A stretch of 64,000 nt of DNA from Elmis aenea (GCA_947652605.1 OX393576.1:48336966-48400965), one strand, 5' to 3'; positions 1 to 10,855 are shown, counted from the first letter of the stretch. A program made the numbers and translations. The notes: generated by a model from the sequence alone, not told the origin.

Positions 1-905
1 GATTATTTCCACCTTGATTTTTTTTGCACAATCCCAGATTTGGTCGCTTTAGGTCCAAATTGGCTTTACCATTTGATTGTACAGAAGCACTTTATTTTGT
101 ATGGACAACTGGGATTTTCTTGCTATTAGCCAGGATAGTTTTTTATATTTTATGTCTAGTTGTTTCTTTTTCTTTTTCTTATTTTCTTTCCGTCTAAGTC
201 TAACATCAAGCTCCATTAACAAATACTTCGCAATTTTATTTTTCGGTATTACTTGGTTATTAAGCAATATTGGAATGTGTCGTACTGTTTTATTAGTGAA
301 ATCGCCATGGATCAATTTGTTTTCATTAATTTTTATTCGCCATTTTCTGTTCCACAATATTATCTTACCGCCTGCACTTTAAAGTTTTTCAGTAGTTTCT
401 TCGATACTATTACCCACCGCCAATACAACAGTATCATCAGTGGTGGCTATGGTAACCTTCTATTTTTGGTATATCCGCTGTATAGATAAGGTAGAGTATT
501 GGGCCATGCACACTCCCCTGTGTTACGCCTTGCTTTATTTCTCTTATAGTAGAATATTTTTGATCTTTTTTGATTCTGAACATTCTGTCTGTTAGATATG
601 ATTTAATTATTTCAACCATTTGCTTAGGGAAAGTTCTTCGCATTTTACATATTAAGCCACCATGCCATATTTTGTCGAAGGCCTTAGAAATATCGAGGAA
701 TATTGCAGAGCTTATGTTTTTATCTTTAAGGGCTTTTTCTATGATGTCAGTGGTTCTGTGCACCTGATCGATTGTTGAGTGTTTTTCTCTAAACCCGAAT
801 TGGTGATCCAGTTTTGTATCTTTTATCTGTATAAATGGTTTCAACCTCTAAAGCAGGGGTTTTTCGATTACTTTTGAGATTTTGGGTAGTATTTGTATGG
901 GTATA
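1..905 (-). pseudogene. Jockey-type non-LTR retrotransposon reverse transcriptase relic, truncated by window edge
   Basis: This is the reverse transcriptase part of a LINE ORF2, which would copy element RNA into DNA at the target site. Read on the minus strand, the order is an SKVIEK-like stretch near 860-900, QFGFREKHSTIDQV (about 770-810), the catalytic block FLDISKAFDKIWH (about 660-700), QGSVHGPILYLIYTADIP (about 490-540), a TDDTVVLA block (the family's ADDT box, about 430-445), then the thumb segment KYLLMELDVRLR and LLYNQMVKPIWT near 50-220. Frame changes between 437 and 490 and stops after KL (about 380) and after KPIWT show it is dead. Translation past the stop still resembles the YG.QLWG region and reaches position 1, so the 3' end lies outside the window. 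Jockey clade is my call from the QGSVLGPxLY and KPIWTYG style motifs; CR1 is less likely. Confidence 0.88.
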
Positions 906-1743
906 TTGGTATATTTGTAATGAAACTAAATCTAATCAAACCTTGCTATAATTTTTAATAATACTTTGATATTTTTATTGCTGTAGGTTAATAAGTATAA
1001 TATGCACGATGCTAATAAAATCAGTTTTTTTTTATGATTTTTGAATGTTTTACAGACTTATAAAAGGCTTATGCAAAAGGCGTCATATTTAAGTTTGCTT
1101 CTGGTGCCAAATGCTCTATTTATGGCCCGGTCCTACTTATATCATTGTATTAACAAATTTTATAGCTACAACTTTATGTAAAACACCAATTTGACCCATT
1201 TAAGATAACAAAGTTGACATATAGACGAAACGTCTAAAATGAAATTATATTAGGTACCTATAAAAGCGTTTATGAAATAAAAAGTTGCTCCATGAAAGGA
1301 TAGTGTTACATTATTTCACTTTGTTTTACTATTAATTTTCAAGGAACTTCTGAAAATCCCCAGTTTTTTTTTTAACATATCTTATTTGAAAAATATTCAG
1401 CTTTAGTTTTTGGTAACCTATTTGTGTGTATCAACGAATGGATACACATAAAAATAACGTTTCAGTAATAATCAACATCAATAAAATAATCGATGCAAAA
1501 ATAAAATAAAATGTGACCTTTTTAGCAATCACAAATTTGATTTATAATGAAGTAAAATGTACAGCAAAAATAGTTAATTCATACAAAATGTCAAAGATTA
1601 GTTAAACACGCACCCACCTACGCATTAGTTTATTGCTGCCGTTAATCAATTCTAAGAGTCACAAAATGAACGGGCGCTAATATAATATTCTTTGAAATAG
1701 ATTTTTTTATTTTACGTTATTTATAGCTTTCTAACCTATTATA
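906..1743. other. AT-rich non-coding stretch
   Basis: No ORF, TIR or recognisable repeat was seen. It contains long A/T runs and separates the LINE relic from the nested TIR stack. Confidence 0.5.
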
Positions 1744-2649
1744 CAGAGTTTATTATAAAAATCGGGTCGTCATTCCTTATCAAAAATTAAGGGAGCACTT
1801 TTAAATAATTTCCTTTTCCTTAGACGTCTACTTTCGGAGTTACGCCCCCCTAAAGGGGAGAGGTGAAATTAGATTTTTATTTTATTTCTTAAATTTGGAT
1901 ATACAGGGTGCACCACGACCCTGAGATTCTTCGATAGCTCCTTTATTAATGAAAATATCAAAAAATGTTTAATACAAATATTGTGCGAACCTATTTTCTA
2001 CATAACCTAAAATTATTTTCAAATATACAGGGTGTTTCGTTTGACCGGCACATATAAAAATTTAATTTTTTTAAATAGAACACCCTGTATATTTTTACAT
2101 TTTTGGATTTCTCTTAAAATTTACTTTAAAAAATGTATAAGGTTATATGGGTCTTAAGTCAACCGTTTTCGTAAAATTTACATTTTTATGAAATTTTGAG
2201 CGATATAGCACTTTCAATTTTTTTTTACAATAAAGTTATTTAAAAAAGCGGTAAAATTTCGTTTAAAATTTATATTGACAATAAATTAATTAACACTTTG
2301 CGCTAGCTACATTTTAAAAATATTATACAGGGTGGTTTTTTACGGTTGGTCAAACTTGTGAAACTTTAAACATCGATAAGTCATTTTTCTTAAACACAAC
2401 ACCCTGTATATTTTTACATTTTCTTGTAGAGAATTTGATTGTCTTTCGAAATTATTAAGCATGTCCTATACCTAAAGTTAATATTTTTCGAGCTATCTCG
2501 ATTTTTATTAGTATTACTAAGGCAATTAAAATATTTTAAAGTGGGCCATGGACGTAAGTCGTAATTTTTCAAAGAATTTTTAAACAAAAGAATAAAAAGA
2601 GCTCCAATTTTAATTTTAGTCCAATAATGTACCCCTTTTCCCCGAAATT

Positions 2650-2772
2650 TATCGTATAAATTGTTTAAAATTATATCCTTGTTCATGTTCTACGCACAGT
2701 CGTAGATGTTGTCTCAAAGACTTTAGCACTTTTGATAACATTTCGGGGGTTATACCATTAAAAGCAACACAG
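2650..2772 (-). pseudogene. Inverted duplicate of the mariner-like transposase C-terminus (left arm of B)
   Basis: On the minus strand this arm encodes VAFNGITPEMLSKVLKSLRQ, then HLRLCVEHEQGYNFKQFIR and a stop. It is the same tail found on the plus strand at 2951-3066 but without the internal TAA. The minus-strand frame stays open upstream through the antisense of the spacer, so the longer ORF there is not a natural protein. It is useful mainly as evidence that the palindrome arms descend from transposase coding sequence. Confidence 0.8.
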
Positions 2773-3066
2773 GAAGTAATGCAGTTGCCGAACACAGAAT
2801 ATCCTAATAGATGGATAGGGAGAGGTAGACCAATCTCCTGGCCACCTAGGTCACCTGATCTTACCCCTATAGATTTATTTTTGTGGGGACCCATAAAACA
2901 GGTGTATCAAGACACCCCAACAACTGCTGAAGATGTGCAGAACAGGATTCGTGTTGCTTTTGATGGTATAACCCCCGAAATGTTATAAAGGGAGCTAGAG
3001 TCTTTCAGACAAGGTCTACGGCTGTGCGTAGAACAAGGACATAATCTTGAACAATTTATACGATAA
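2773..3066 (+). pseudogene. Mariner/IS630-like transposase C-terminal fragment
   Basis: The translated segment reads NRWIGRGRPISWPPRSPDLT, then PIDLFLWGPIKQVY, then TAEDVQNRIRVAFDGITPEM, followed by a stop and, in the same frame, LRLCVEQGHNLEQFIR and a terminal stop. The SPDLxPxDxFLWG block carries the third catalytic acidic residue of insect mariner-like elements related to the DUF4817 helix-turn-helix group. The N-terminal DNA-binding domain and the first two catalytic residues are absent. A TAA replaces a serine codon after PEML; the inverted left-arm copy still reads PEMLSKVLKSLRQHLRLC. The spacer plus right arm therefore hold a broken version and the left arm the better-preserved tail. 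Confidence 0.82.
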
Positions 3067-3817
3067 TTTTCGGTAAAATGGGGTACATTTTTAGCCTAAA
3101 ATTAAAGTTGCAGCTCTTTTTATTCTTTTGTTTAAAAATTCTTTGAAAAATTACGACTTACGTCCATGGCCCACTTTAAAATATTTTAATTGCCTTAGTA
3201 ATACTAATAAAAATCGAGATAGCTCGAAAAATATTAACTTTAGGTATAGGACATGCTTAATAATTTCGAAAGACATTTAAATTCTCTACAAGAAAATGTA
3301 AAAATATACAGGGTGTTGTGTTTAAGAAAAATGACTTATCGATGTTTAAAGTTTCACAAGTTTGACCAACCGTAAAAAATACCCTGTATAATATTTTTAA
3401 AATGTAGCTAGCGCAAAGTGTTAATTAATTTATTGTCAATCTAAATTTTAAACGAAATTTTACCGCTTTTTTAAATAACTTAAATGTAAAAAAAAATTGA
3501 CAGTGCTGTATCGCTCAAAATGTTCACAAAAATGTAAATTTTACGAAAACGGTTGACTTAAGACCCATATAACCTTATACATTTTTTAAAGTAAATTTTA
3601 AGAGAAATCTAAAAATGTAAAAATATACAGGGTGTTCTATTTAAAAAAATTAAATTTTTATATGTGCCGGTCAAACGAAACACCCTGTATATTTGAAAAT
3701 AATTTTAGGTTATGTAGAAAATAGGTTCGCACAATATTTGTATTAAACATTTTTTGATATTTTCATTAATAAAGGAGCTATCGAAGAATCTCAGGGTCGT
3801 GGTGCACCCTGTATGTA

Positions 3818-4347
3818 GGAGAATGATATTTGGTACATGTTTTAAGTTTATTGAAAGGTTTGCTATAGTAATATTTTCAGTCGTCTCCCACCTTCACAGG
3901 AAGCTGAAGTGCGACTGTTGTTGGTTTTTTTAATCAGAACTTTTTGGTTGGTAAAAATTTTGCAATTAAAAAAGTTTTTTCAAGCTTAATTTATTTAGAA
4001 ACTTTTTTTATGCTCTAGTTTTACCGAAAAAACTTACAGTTTTTGAGTAAAAAATTAAATAAGTAAACATGCACCATTTAATATTCCAATATAAAACGAT
4101 TAAGTTTAGTGGTTACCATGGTTTGTTTATGTCCATATTGGACAAGCGTTTTTGTGTTGTGTACGCGTTAAAATGAGTTACAACAAAAAAAATATTTTTA
4201 ATTGCAAAATTCCAACCCACTAAAAATTTTGGTTAAAAAACCTACAAGGGTCACACGTCAGTCCCCTGTAAAAGTGTGAGATGATTGAAAATATTAGTAT
4301 GGGAAACCAATTAATAAGCATAAAACATCTACCAAATATCATTCTCC
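3818..4347. mobile_element. MITE with about 150-bp TIRs (family C)
   Basis: It starts GGAGAATGATATTTGGTA and ends TACCAAATATCATTCTCC, with TA at 3816-3817 and 4348-4349. Similarity between the inverted ends continues for roughly 150 bp on each side, through an AATTTTGCAATTA-like segment at about 3957-3970 and its inverse at about 4199-4211. No coding capacity. It lies 4 bp beyond the right end of palindrome B, inside the loop of element A. Confidence 0.8.
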
Positions 4348-4793
4348 TACATTTATCCAAATTTGAGAAATAAAATAAAAACCTAATTTTACTGCCTTTA
4401 GAGGGGTGTAACTCCGAAAGGAGAAGCCTAAGGAAACCTTTTTGTAAAAAAGTCGCCTCTTAATGTTCGGTGTCTTATCCCGTTTTTTTTTCTCAATATT
4501 TATGAAACACCCTGTATATTAAAACTAGCAACATATTTTATCGCTAAATAAAAAAGTTATATATTTTTAATTAATTCGTTGATTTATACCTATATTAATA
4601 AAAATATTTTTAATTCGTGAATCGGTCTTATTCATCGATCAAGCTTCATTTACGATTGTCAATGGTTATGGGCAATAAAAACCTATTGTTTTGTTAGTAG
4701 CTTTGTTCTTTATAACCTTCATAAATCAATAATAAATTTGAGAGCAACATTTTAATTGTATTAGAAAGTATATTTCTTGTTAATTTAAATATA

Positions 4794-5542
4794 CAGGGTG
4801 GTCCACATAGAAGGGCCACTATTGGGATCTCGTAAACGTTAAGAGCTACAAAGAAGTTTAAATTGGAAAAATTATTCCACTCTCTGAAACCTATTCAGTG
4901 ATGCTTTAATGCTTTGAAAAAGTTCAATAGCACGCTAGATAATACACCAAAATCAAAATGGGCTTTTTTTTTTTATCGTTAATAGCTCGGTTATAATTGA
5001 TGGTACAAAAATATTTTTTTGGGAAAAATTTGTAGATTTTTTACGCTCTGTCAAATGAAAACACTTCCTAAAAATATTTTTGTACCATCAAGTATACAGG
5101 GTGGTGCTTTTTTCGATGCTCACCATTGCTATCTTGGAGACGGTAAAAGATACAAGGTCGGTTAAATTAGAGAAAAGTTGCACATTTTTATGGCGATTAA
5201 GAATCTGAAAAGAAATCCTGAAGATTTTGATTCGTTTTTGATTTATTACAAAAAAACTGAAAAATGTGATTTTAGAAACAAGTTTTAAATGCCATAAAAA
5301 TGTGCAACTTTTCTCTAATTTAACCGACCTTGTATCTCTTACCGTTTCCAAGATAGCAATGGTGAGCATCGAAAAAAGCACCACCCTATATAATTGAGTT
5401 AGAAACGATAAAAAATGCCCATTTTGATTTTTGTTCACTGAATAGGTTTTAGAAAGAGGAACAATTTGACTAATTTAAACATCTTTGAAGCTTTTACCGT
5501 TCATGTGATCCCAATAGTGGCCCTTTTATGTGGATCACCCTG
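4794..5542. mobile_element. Foldback MITE, family D, copy 1
   Basis: The left end CAGGGTGGTCCACATAGAAG and right end TTATGTGGATCACCCTG are inverted repeats flanked by TA. Inverted similarity runs through the phrase TATTGGGATCTCGTAAACG on the left and its inverse on the right, and on through AAAATCAAAATGGGC. The right arm is interrupted by element E. Two more copies lie at 19264-19998 and 40328-43102. No ORF of its own; the short ORF at 5088-5438 is a reading of the inserted E palindrome. Confidence 0.88.
5097..5388. mobile_element. Foldback MITE, family E, inserted into D copy 1
   Basis: Arms of about 120 bp: left CAGGGTGGTGCTTTTTTCGA, right TCGAAAAAAGCACCACCCTA. Flanking TA at 5095-5096 and 5389-5390. 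The right terminus has an A in place of the usual G (CACCCTA rather than CACCCTG). The D sequence resumes after it (TAATTGAGTTAGAAACGAT), matching the mirror segment in D's other arm, so the insertion site can be read directly. Confidence 0.86.
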
Positions 5543-6120
5543 TATACAGTGTATACAATAACTCGCACTTAACAAAAAAAAGTTTCGAATAAAAGTTGTT
5601 TGTGATCATTTACTACATTTCCTATAATTTTTGACTACAGTGTTTTGTTTTTGCGCATCAATACGTAACTTTTTTCTTTTAAATAGGAGACCCTGTATAT
5701 TTTGCGTTTTTTAGATGCTAAGCTTAATTCTCTTTCCAAAATGTTAAAGTCTTTTGTACCTAAAATCAATCGTTATTGAGTTATTTAAAGTTTTTATGAA
5801 AATATTGACAGGAATAGGACTAAGAATTATTAATATTTAATAAAGTATCCATTTCCGAACGAATTGCTTTTAAACTTTATTCGACAATAGAGCCGCAGTA
5901 GTCGCTGAATAGTTAAAATTATAAAATATTACACAGGGTGTTTCTCATGTCCGATCCATTTAGCTAAATTTCGAACACGAATAAGTAAAATTTTTTAAAT
6001 GGGACACCCAATATATTTTTACATTTTCTTATCGAAATTTAATTATCCTTGAAAGTTACATCTAAAATTAATATTTTTTGAGTTATTGCGGTTTTCTTGA
6101 TAATTTAAATGCATTGAATG
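5543..6120. repeat. Diverged TATACAGGGTG-type module fragments
   Basis: A CACCCTGTATA-like motif occurs at about 5689-5699 (GACCCTGTATATTTTG), followed by sequence resembling the arm modules of B (TACCTAAAATCAATCG, then TTATTGAG). A second unit starts at about 5933 (ACACAGGGTGTTTCTCATG), has an inverted partner at about 6003-6012 (GACACCCAATATATTT), and continues TTTTTACATTTTCTTATC then TTAATATTTTTTGAG. The layout matches the module at 2324-2515. No element ends could be fixed. Confidence 0.55.
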
Positions 6121-7180
6121 ACCAAAAACAACTTTTATTCGAATTTTTTTTTGTAAAAACGAGATATTGATGCGTTATTTTTACATTTTGTACACATGGT
6201 ATGAGTATAAGAGTTTTTTTTTTAAATAACTGAGTAGTTTGTGATAACGCAGGCAAAACGTTAATTTGAAGTCGCTGTATTTTCAGCAAGTTCTGCTGTT
6301 GTAGCTGGCGACTCCTTGGTGAGCAATGCAAGTGTAATTTGGTTGCCAGGGGCAGTTTATAGCGGATGTGCCCTTGGCTAGCCATCTGGGCACAGTTGTA
6401 TAGGCACTGCGTGAACTGGACCCACGGGGCTATTTTACTCAAGATTGTGTTGACAATCGAGTCTCCTTTCTTTTGGTTTACTGTCGGAAAAGAATTACAC
6501 ACAATCAAATTTCAACAAATCCTATGTTGTTGGCGAACCAATAAAATCACAATATCTTTACTGTAAGTTGATATCGAATGATATCGAGAAGCTTAACTAA
6601 AAAAATTCATAGTTTGTTTTTTTTTTATAGAAAACTGTACCTATGAAAATTATAAGTGACTTCTCAAATACTTCGTTTAAATATCTAAAAAATAATTGGT
6701 TCGCGTGTAAGCGATTATTAATGATTATTCTTTTGTGATGATAATTAATTTCATCTGATTGTAAAAATTAGAATAGTAAAATTCTCGCCAGAAAATATCT
6801 TTTATCGCTATAATTACAAGTAGGTATAGTTTTTTAATAAAATTATTTACTATTTGTGCTTATTAAAAACAGTTTTAAATTTAAATTGCTGTTTAAAAGT
6901 ATCTAAATGTTAATAGGATTTTGTTAATAATTTCTTATTTACCGCATGCGTATGTCCGAGGATTTATGCAATAAGGCTTGAGATAGACAAAATCTATTTA
7001 TCTTTAAAAATAAGATCCTCACGAATTTTTCTGCAAATAAAATGGATCTTGTTAGTTAATCAAAATAAAAATTATGGCATGTTATAGTTTTTATTCTGTG
7101 AAGGATATGAAAGGAGAATTTTTTACAATGTAGTTCTATTAGCAAACAGAATTTTGGATTCTAGAAGCTAATTTGCTATC
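6121..7180. other. Non-coding stretch without recognised features
   Basis: An antisense ORF of 141 codons covers 6083-6508, but it shows no domain I recognise and starts inside a repeat fragment, so I do not call it a gene. The rest is AT-rich without inverted or direct repeats that I could see. Confidence 0.45.
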
Positions 7181-7190
7181 CTAGCACTAA

Positions 7191-7500
7191 TCACAGCACT
7201 ACTATGACGTGATGAGAACACTTCCATCGAAGTGTCCTTTTCAACCATCCATCAGCGTCTTTTAAGCCTTTGTCACAACGGCCCTCTAGCAACGGGTGTC
7301 CGAGGATGTTGATTTGGCCCTCTAGCCTCTCATGGTTTTTAGCATTCCGCTCCCCAATAACATTCCCAACAAATGGTACATCCAGATCATCAAGCAGAGT
7401 GGTTGGTGAAATACCAAGGTGCATTAGCAATTATTCTTAATATTTTTGACTGGCTTCTCTGAATTATAGCTAAGTTGAACATAAAAGGAGATTTAAAAAA
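7191..7500 (-). pseudogene. Jockey-type LINE ORF2 C-terminal relic
   Basis: Minus-strand translation gives NLAIIQRSQSKILRIIANAP then WYFTNHSA in one frame (about 7390-7475). After a frameshift near 7390 it continues LLDDLDVPFVGNVIGERNAK, then NHERLEGQINILGHPLLE and a final LKRTLRWKC before a stop at about 7191. This is the carboxy-terminal region that follows the reverse transcriptase in Jockey-like elements (IQRxQSKxLRxIxNAPWY, then DLxIPxV, then HxN and LKR). The reverse transcriptase itself is absent here: sequence beyond 7500 no longer resembles the family. It is a different, 5'-truncated copy from the one at 1-905. Confidence 0.78.
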
Positions 7501-8219
7501 TAAATTTTTAAAATAAAGAAAAATACATGTATTCAAAATTGCTAAAAGATACATCGACTTTGGGAAAATGTAAACAGGAGAAATGGCAACTTCATTAGAC
7601 AAACCAAAGGATTTGCTTTGGTTTTCAAACCGCACTTGAGTTGAAAACCTCGTACCTAAGTAAAATGGTACAACAAAAAGTAATTCCCAATAACGAGTTT
7701 GGAACTGAAAACTTTTATTGTTATCCTAGATATTGATGTATCATTTCTGATCTGACACACTGTAATAAGGTTAAGATTCTTTTTTTAGTCCCCCAGAACA
7801 CACTTTTATGCATGTTTAATTTTGTCATTGCTTTGGAAAATTTTACCTTTAAAGGTTTTCTTTAACCCTTTGAACATTTACTTTGAGATACGAATAAGGT
7901 CACTTATGCTATCAAAGTGAGGAACATGGGTTTTTACAGTAAACCTCCCACAAAATTGTAGCCCATCTCCAAAAAAACCAAACATTAATATTTTGCAGAA
8001 AACCCAATGACTACAGTTTTTTTACGTATGATGCGAAAAGAATCTTATTGATTAGGTATTAACAAAAGGGTTTTACAGAAGTGGTTTCTGGTAAAACTAT
8101 TCTTAAGTTGCTTTGCAAGAGAAAAGGCCAAATTCTTACCAACTGCTTCACGACAATTGCAAAGTTTGCAAGGTTTATAAAGTTCAACAAATTACCCAGG
8201 ATTGTGTTTTTTTTAATGT

Positions 8220-8740
8220 TAAAGATTCTTTATTATTATTATAAATACAATACATAAAGATATTACAAAATACAGAATAGAATATAGCTACATTATATCG
8301 ACAAAAAACAATGCTATGATTATCAACTTCAAAACAGCTTACGCTGGTACCGAAGTTGCTAAATAAAAAAGAATCCGTCCAACAATTTAATTTTTTATTT
8401 GCGTATAAGTGGTATTATGTTATGTTATGATGAGAAATATTATGTTAACTTAAATTTTAAGATAGCAATAAAAAACAGAAATAACAGAATAATAAATAAA
8501 GCACTTTCCAATACCAAAAACACTTTAGCATAACTATATGAAAGAAAAATGTTCTTTTAAATGTTTTACAAATCTTCTTTCCTTATCCATATTTCTTAAA
8601 TATTCAGGTAGATTATTATAAGTTTGTAAACTCAAGGCAATAGGATTATTTTGTTGAACTAACTCATCTTTTGGTCCTGTTTTTTTGTTTTTATTTTCTC
8701 TGGAAAGTTTTAAAAAAAATTTAAAGGTGGACGATTTCAA
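8220..8740 (-). pseudogene. LINE 3' end: C-terminal tail plus 3' UTR
   Basis: The minus-strand ORF 8534-8740 ends SLQTYNNLPEYLRNMDKERR, then FVKHLKEHFSFI. A tail of the form YNxLPxxLRxxxxxxxFxxxLKxxL is typical of the end of non-LTR reverse transcriptase proteins. Downstream on the same strand about 300 bp of AT-rich UTR ends near 8225-8245 in an ATAATAATAAAG run, the kind of TAA-rich tail many LINEs carry. No reverse transcriptase core is present upstream, so this is a 5'-truncated copy. Clade unassigned (CR1/L2-like or I-like). Confidence 0.6.
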
Positions 8741-10584
8741 TCTGACAAAGAATTGAAGCCCCCGTGTATGTTAACTTTACCAGCCTACCAAAAGATTTTT
8801 TTAAATAAGGATGAGATTATTGGAAAAACGCTGTAACAAATTTGTAGTTGTTGAAGGTAGCTATGTCAAAAAATAAAATTTTGTTAGCCCTATTTCTCTC
8901 TTTAATAGCTGTTGATTATCCCCCATATGAAGAGGAAATTTGCTAAGACATTTCGCTGCATATAACTTAGTTTAATTACATAACCTGTTTTATTTGTTCG
9001 ATTTAGGGCTATTGTAAGAGAGGGTCCCATAATTTCTAGGTGGATGTGTACGTATGTCTGTTTTAGTCCGCGTATAATTCACCGTGAGGTAATAGAGCGC
9101 ATTAACACCATAAACCAGCCTTACGGTAATGGCTACGAGTCGTTGAAGTCGTGAGAGGGTAATATGTTTCTATTATCGGTGCAAACTATTGCTGCCAGAG
9201 TATTAGGGGAAAAGCTTCTCCTCACAAAATTGCTTCCATATAAATATATTGAGGTAATAAATTCGCAGAAACGGTTCAGCATAAAGAGAGCGAATATTTT
9301 ATGCAGTCGCTTTGATACACAACGTATTGTGAATAAGTGAATAGTGTAGACGTGTAAAAATATTTCAAACTAAAAATAATGTAATAATCTAAAAGCCTTA
9401 ATGCATTGTGACGTAATTCTGATTTATGCGGCGCATTTTGACTGTAGCATAAATTGTTACCCAATAAAATACCTTTTCCATAAACGACATTTTAAGTTTT
9501 CAGTGGTTATAACATAAAATAGGTGAATGTTGCAGTTTTTTAACTACTCAAGCATTTGTGGCCTGCGTATTAACCTACTTTAAAAACTAATGTAACAAAG
9601 CAGTTAGCTCTTATTAGTTAAAACAACAAAAAATGTTTGTCTTTTAGTGATGAATTACTTAAATTGTTATTATAAAGGCCATATCACTTGTCAGATTTTA
9701 AATGGCAATATTTTTTTACCACATAGTGAGTAGGATGCAAGGTGTATGAGCAATTAATTTTTTTTGCAGCAGATTTATTTATGTTTGTAATAAAAAGTAT
9801 TTGAACCACTTTCCGTCCAATCGTTAACTTGTCTGTTATTAAAATGTTATTTACTGCACTATAGAATAATTTAGTTTTTTTCTTTTACAGAGTGAATTAA
9901 TCCGAAATCCGGAATATTTCGGTGATTAGAAGTAGGTACACAGATTTTCCGCCATTTTCAAAGCTTTACCACCAAGAAATCCGTAAGTTAATCAATCTGC
10001 TTTGCATGAGTCACATTATTAGTTAAAAAAAAAATCATGTTCTGAATTTTTTTGGATCAAATAAATTTATAAGATTTGATTTTTATAAGAAAAGATTTAG
10101 CAATATTTCTGTCATTACTGTCTCTAAATTGATCATTATTGTAGTTAAATAAAGCATCATAGATTGGAGCGAAATTATTTGCTAACATTTTGACAGCTTC
10201 GATTTGACTTTCTCACCTCGTTGCACTAATTTCCTTAACATTTGCCGTCCCCAAAATCTGCCGCCTGGATGAGGTGAACCCTTGCACCCCCTACTTGCGA
10301 CGACCCTGCTTACCGGATTAACCATTTAGCCGGACTAACCGTGAAGCCGGCTTGAGCTAAATTTTAAAAAAATAAGTTAGGAATCTCACACAAATGCCCA
10401 AATGCGGTTTAACCACTAACAAAAGCAGTGTAATTATGTAAAAAAAACGCGCCCAACACATAATGTCATCTATAGCCGCTTAGTAAACTAGTCTGATGAC
10501 CGCAGAAATTTTAAATTCCCTTTCGTAATTTTGTCCCGACTAAAAGAGGTGCCGGAGCTTTTGTTGCAGTGTTGTACCTGTATG
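8741..10584. other. Unique non-coding stretch
   Basis: No supported gene or repeat. The segment 10250-10370 is locally GC-richer and has short near-repeats (CCGGATTAACC and CCGGACTAACC) without further structure. Confidence 0.45.
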
Positions 10585-10592
10585 TACTAATG

Positions 10593-10847
10593 CAGTGGTT
10601 TCCAACCTTTTTGTACCTCCGCCCCCCTATTTCATAAAAAAAAAATTGCGCCCCCCTCATTTCTCGTAACAATCTTATTTCATAAACACTGTCCAGATAT
10701 AATAATTATTTAATGGGCTACAAAACAAATATACCATATTCTGTGTAAATAAAGTTCTTTTTGTTTTTTTATATTCAAAAATGATATTAAGGTAACAGCT
10801 GTGCGCCCTCCTTGCAACAGTCTCGCCCCACAGGTTGGAAACCACTG
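10593..10847. mobile_element. hAT MITE with 8-bp target duplication TACTAATG
   Basis: Ends are CAGTGGTTTCCAACCTTTTT and ACAGGTTGGAAACCACTG. The perfect 8-bp direct repeat TACTAATG flanks it at 10585-10592 and 10848-10855. The interior has GCCCCCC tracts near both ends and no coding capacity. An 8-bp duplication and a CAGTGGTT-type TIR identify the hAT superfamily. Confidence 0.92.
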
Positions 10848-10855
10848 TACTAATG

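Larger units (their letters stand above)
1904..3811. mobile_element. 1.9-kb near-palindromic foldback transposon (family B)
   Basis: Left arm 1904-2772 and right arm 2951-3811 are inverted copies of each other over about 865 bp; examples are GTGCACCACGACCCTGAG at 1909-1926 answered by CTCAGGGTCGTGGTGCAC at 3790-3807. The ends are CAGGGTG and CACCCTG, flanked by TA at 1902-1903 and 3812-3813. The single-copy spacer, 2773-2950, encodes the middle of a mariner-like transposase, and each arm repeats the C-terminal part, one on each strand. This is what an inverted duplication of the 3' half of an autonomous element would leave. Internal TATACAGGGTG motifs sit at about 2024 and 2324, with inverted partners near 2081 and 2400, all mirrored in the right arm. 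Confidence 0.88.
1744..4514. mobile_element. Outer TIR element (family A) containing two other elements
   Basis: The left end begins CAGAGTTTATTATAAA after a TA at 1742-1743; the right end closes TTTATGAAACACCCTG before TA at 4515-4516. About 150 bp of sequence inside each end is inverted-complementary: a stretch with TTCGGAGTTACGCCCCCCT at about 1835-1855 answers AGGGGTGTAACTCCGAA at about 4402-4418, and both arms end at AAATTTGGAT or ATCCAAATTT. The loop between the arms is entirely filled by elements B and C, so family A was originally a short MITE that received later insertions. No ORF belongs to A itself. TA target duplication and the CAGGGTG-type end place it in the IS630/Tc1/mariner superfamily by inference. 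Confidence 0.75.

Noticed and set aside
5088..5438. 116-codon minus-strand ORF
   Set aside because: It reads through the two arms of palindromic MITE E; the same peptide segments recur inverted, as expected for a foldback.
6083..6508. 141-codon minus-strand ORF
   Set aside because: No recognisable domain, biased Q/K/S-rich content from AT-rich sequence, and its 3' part lies in repeat-derived sequence.
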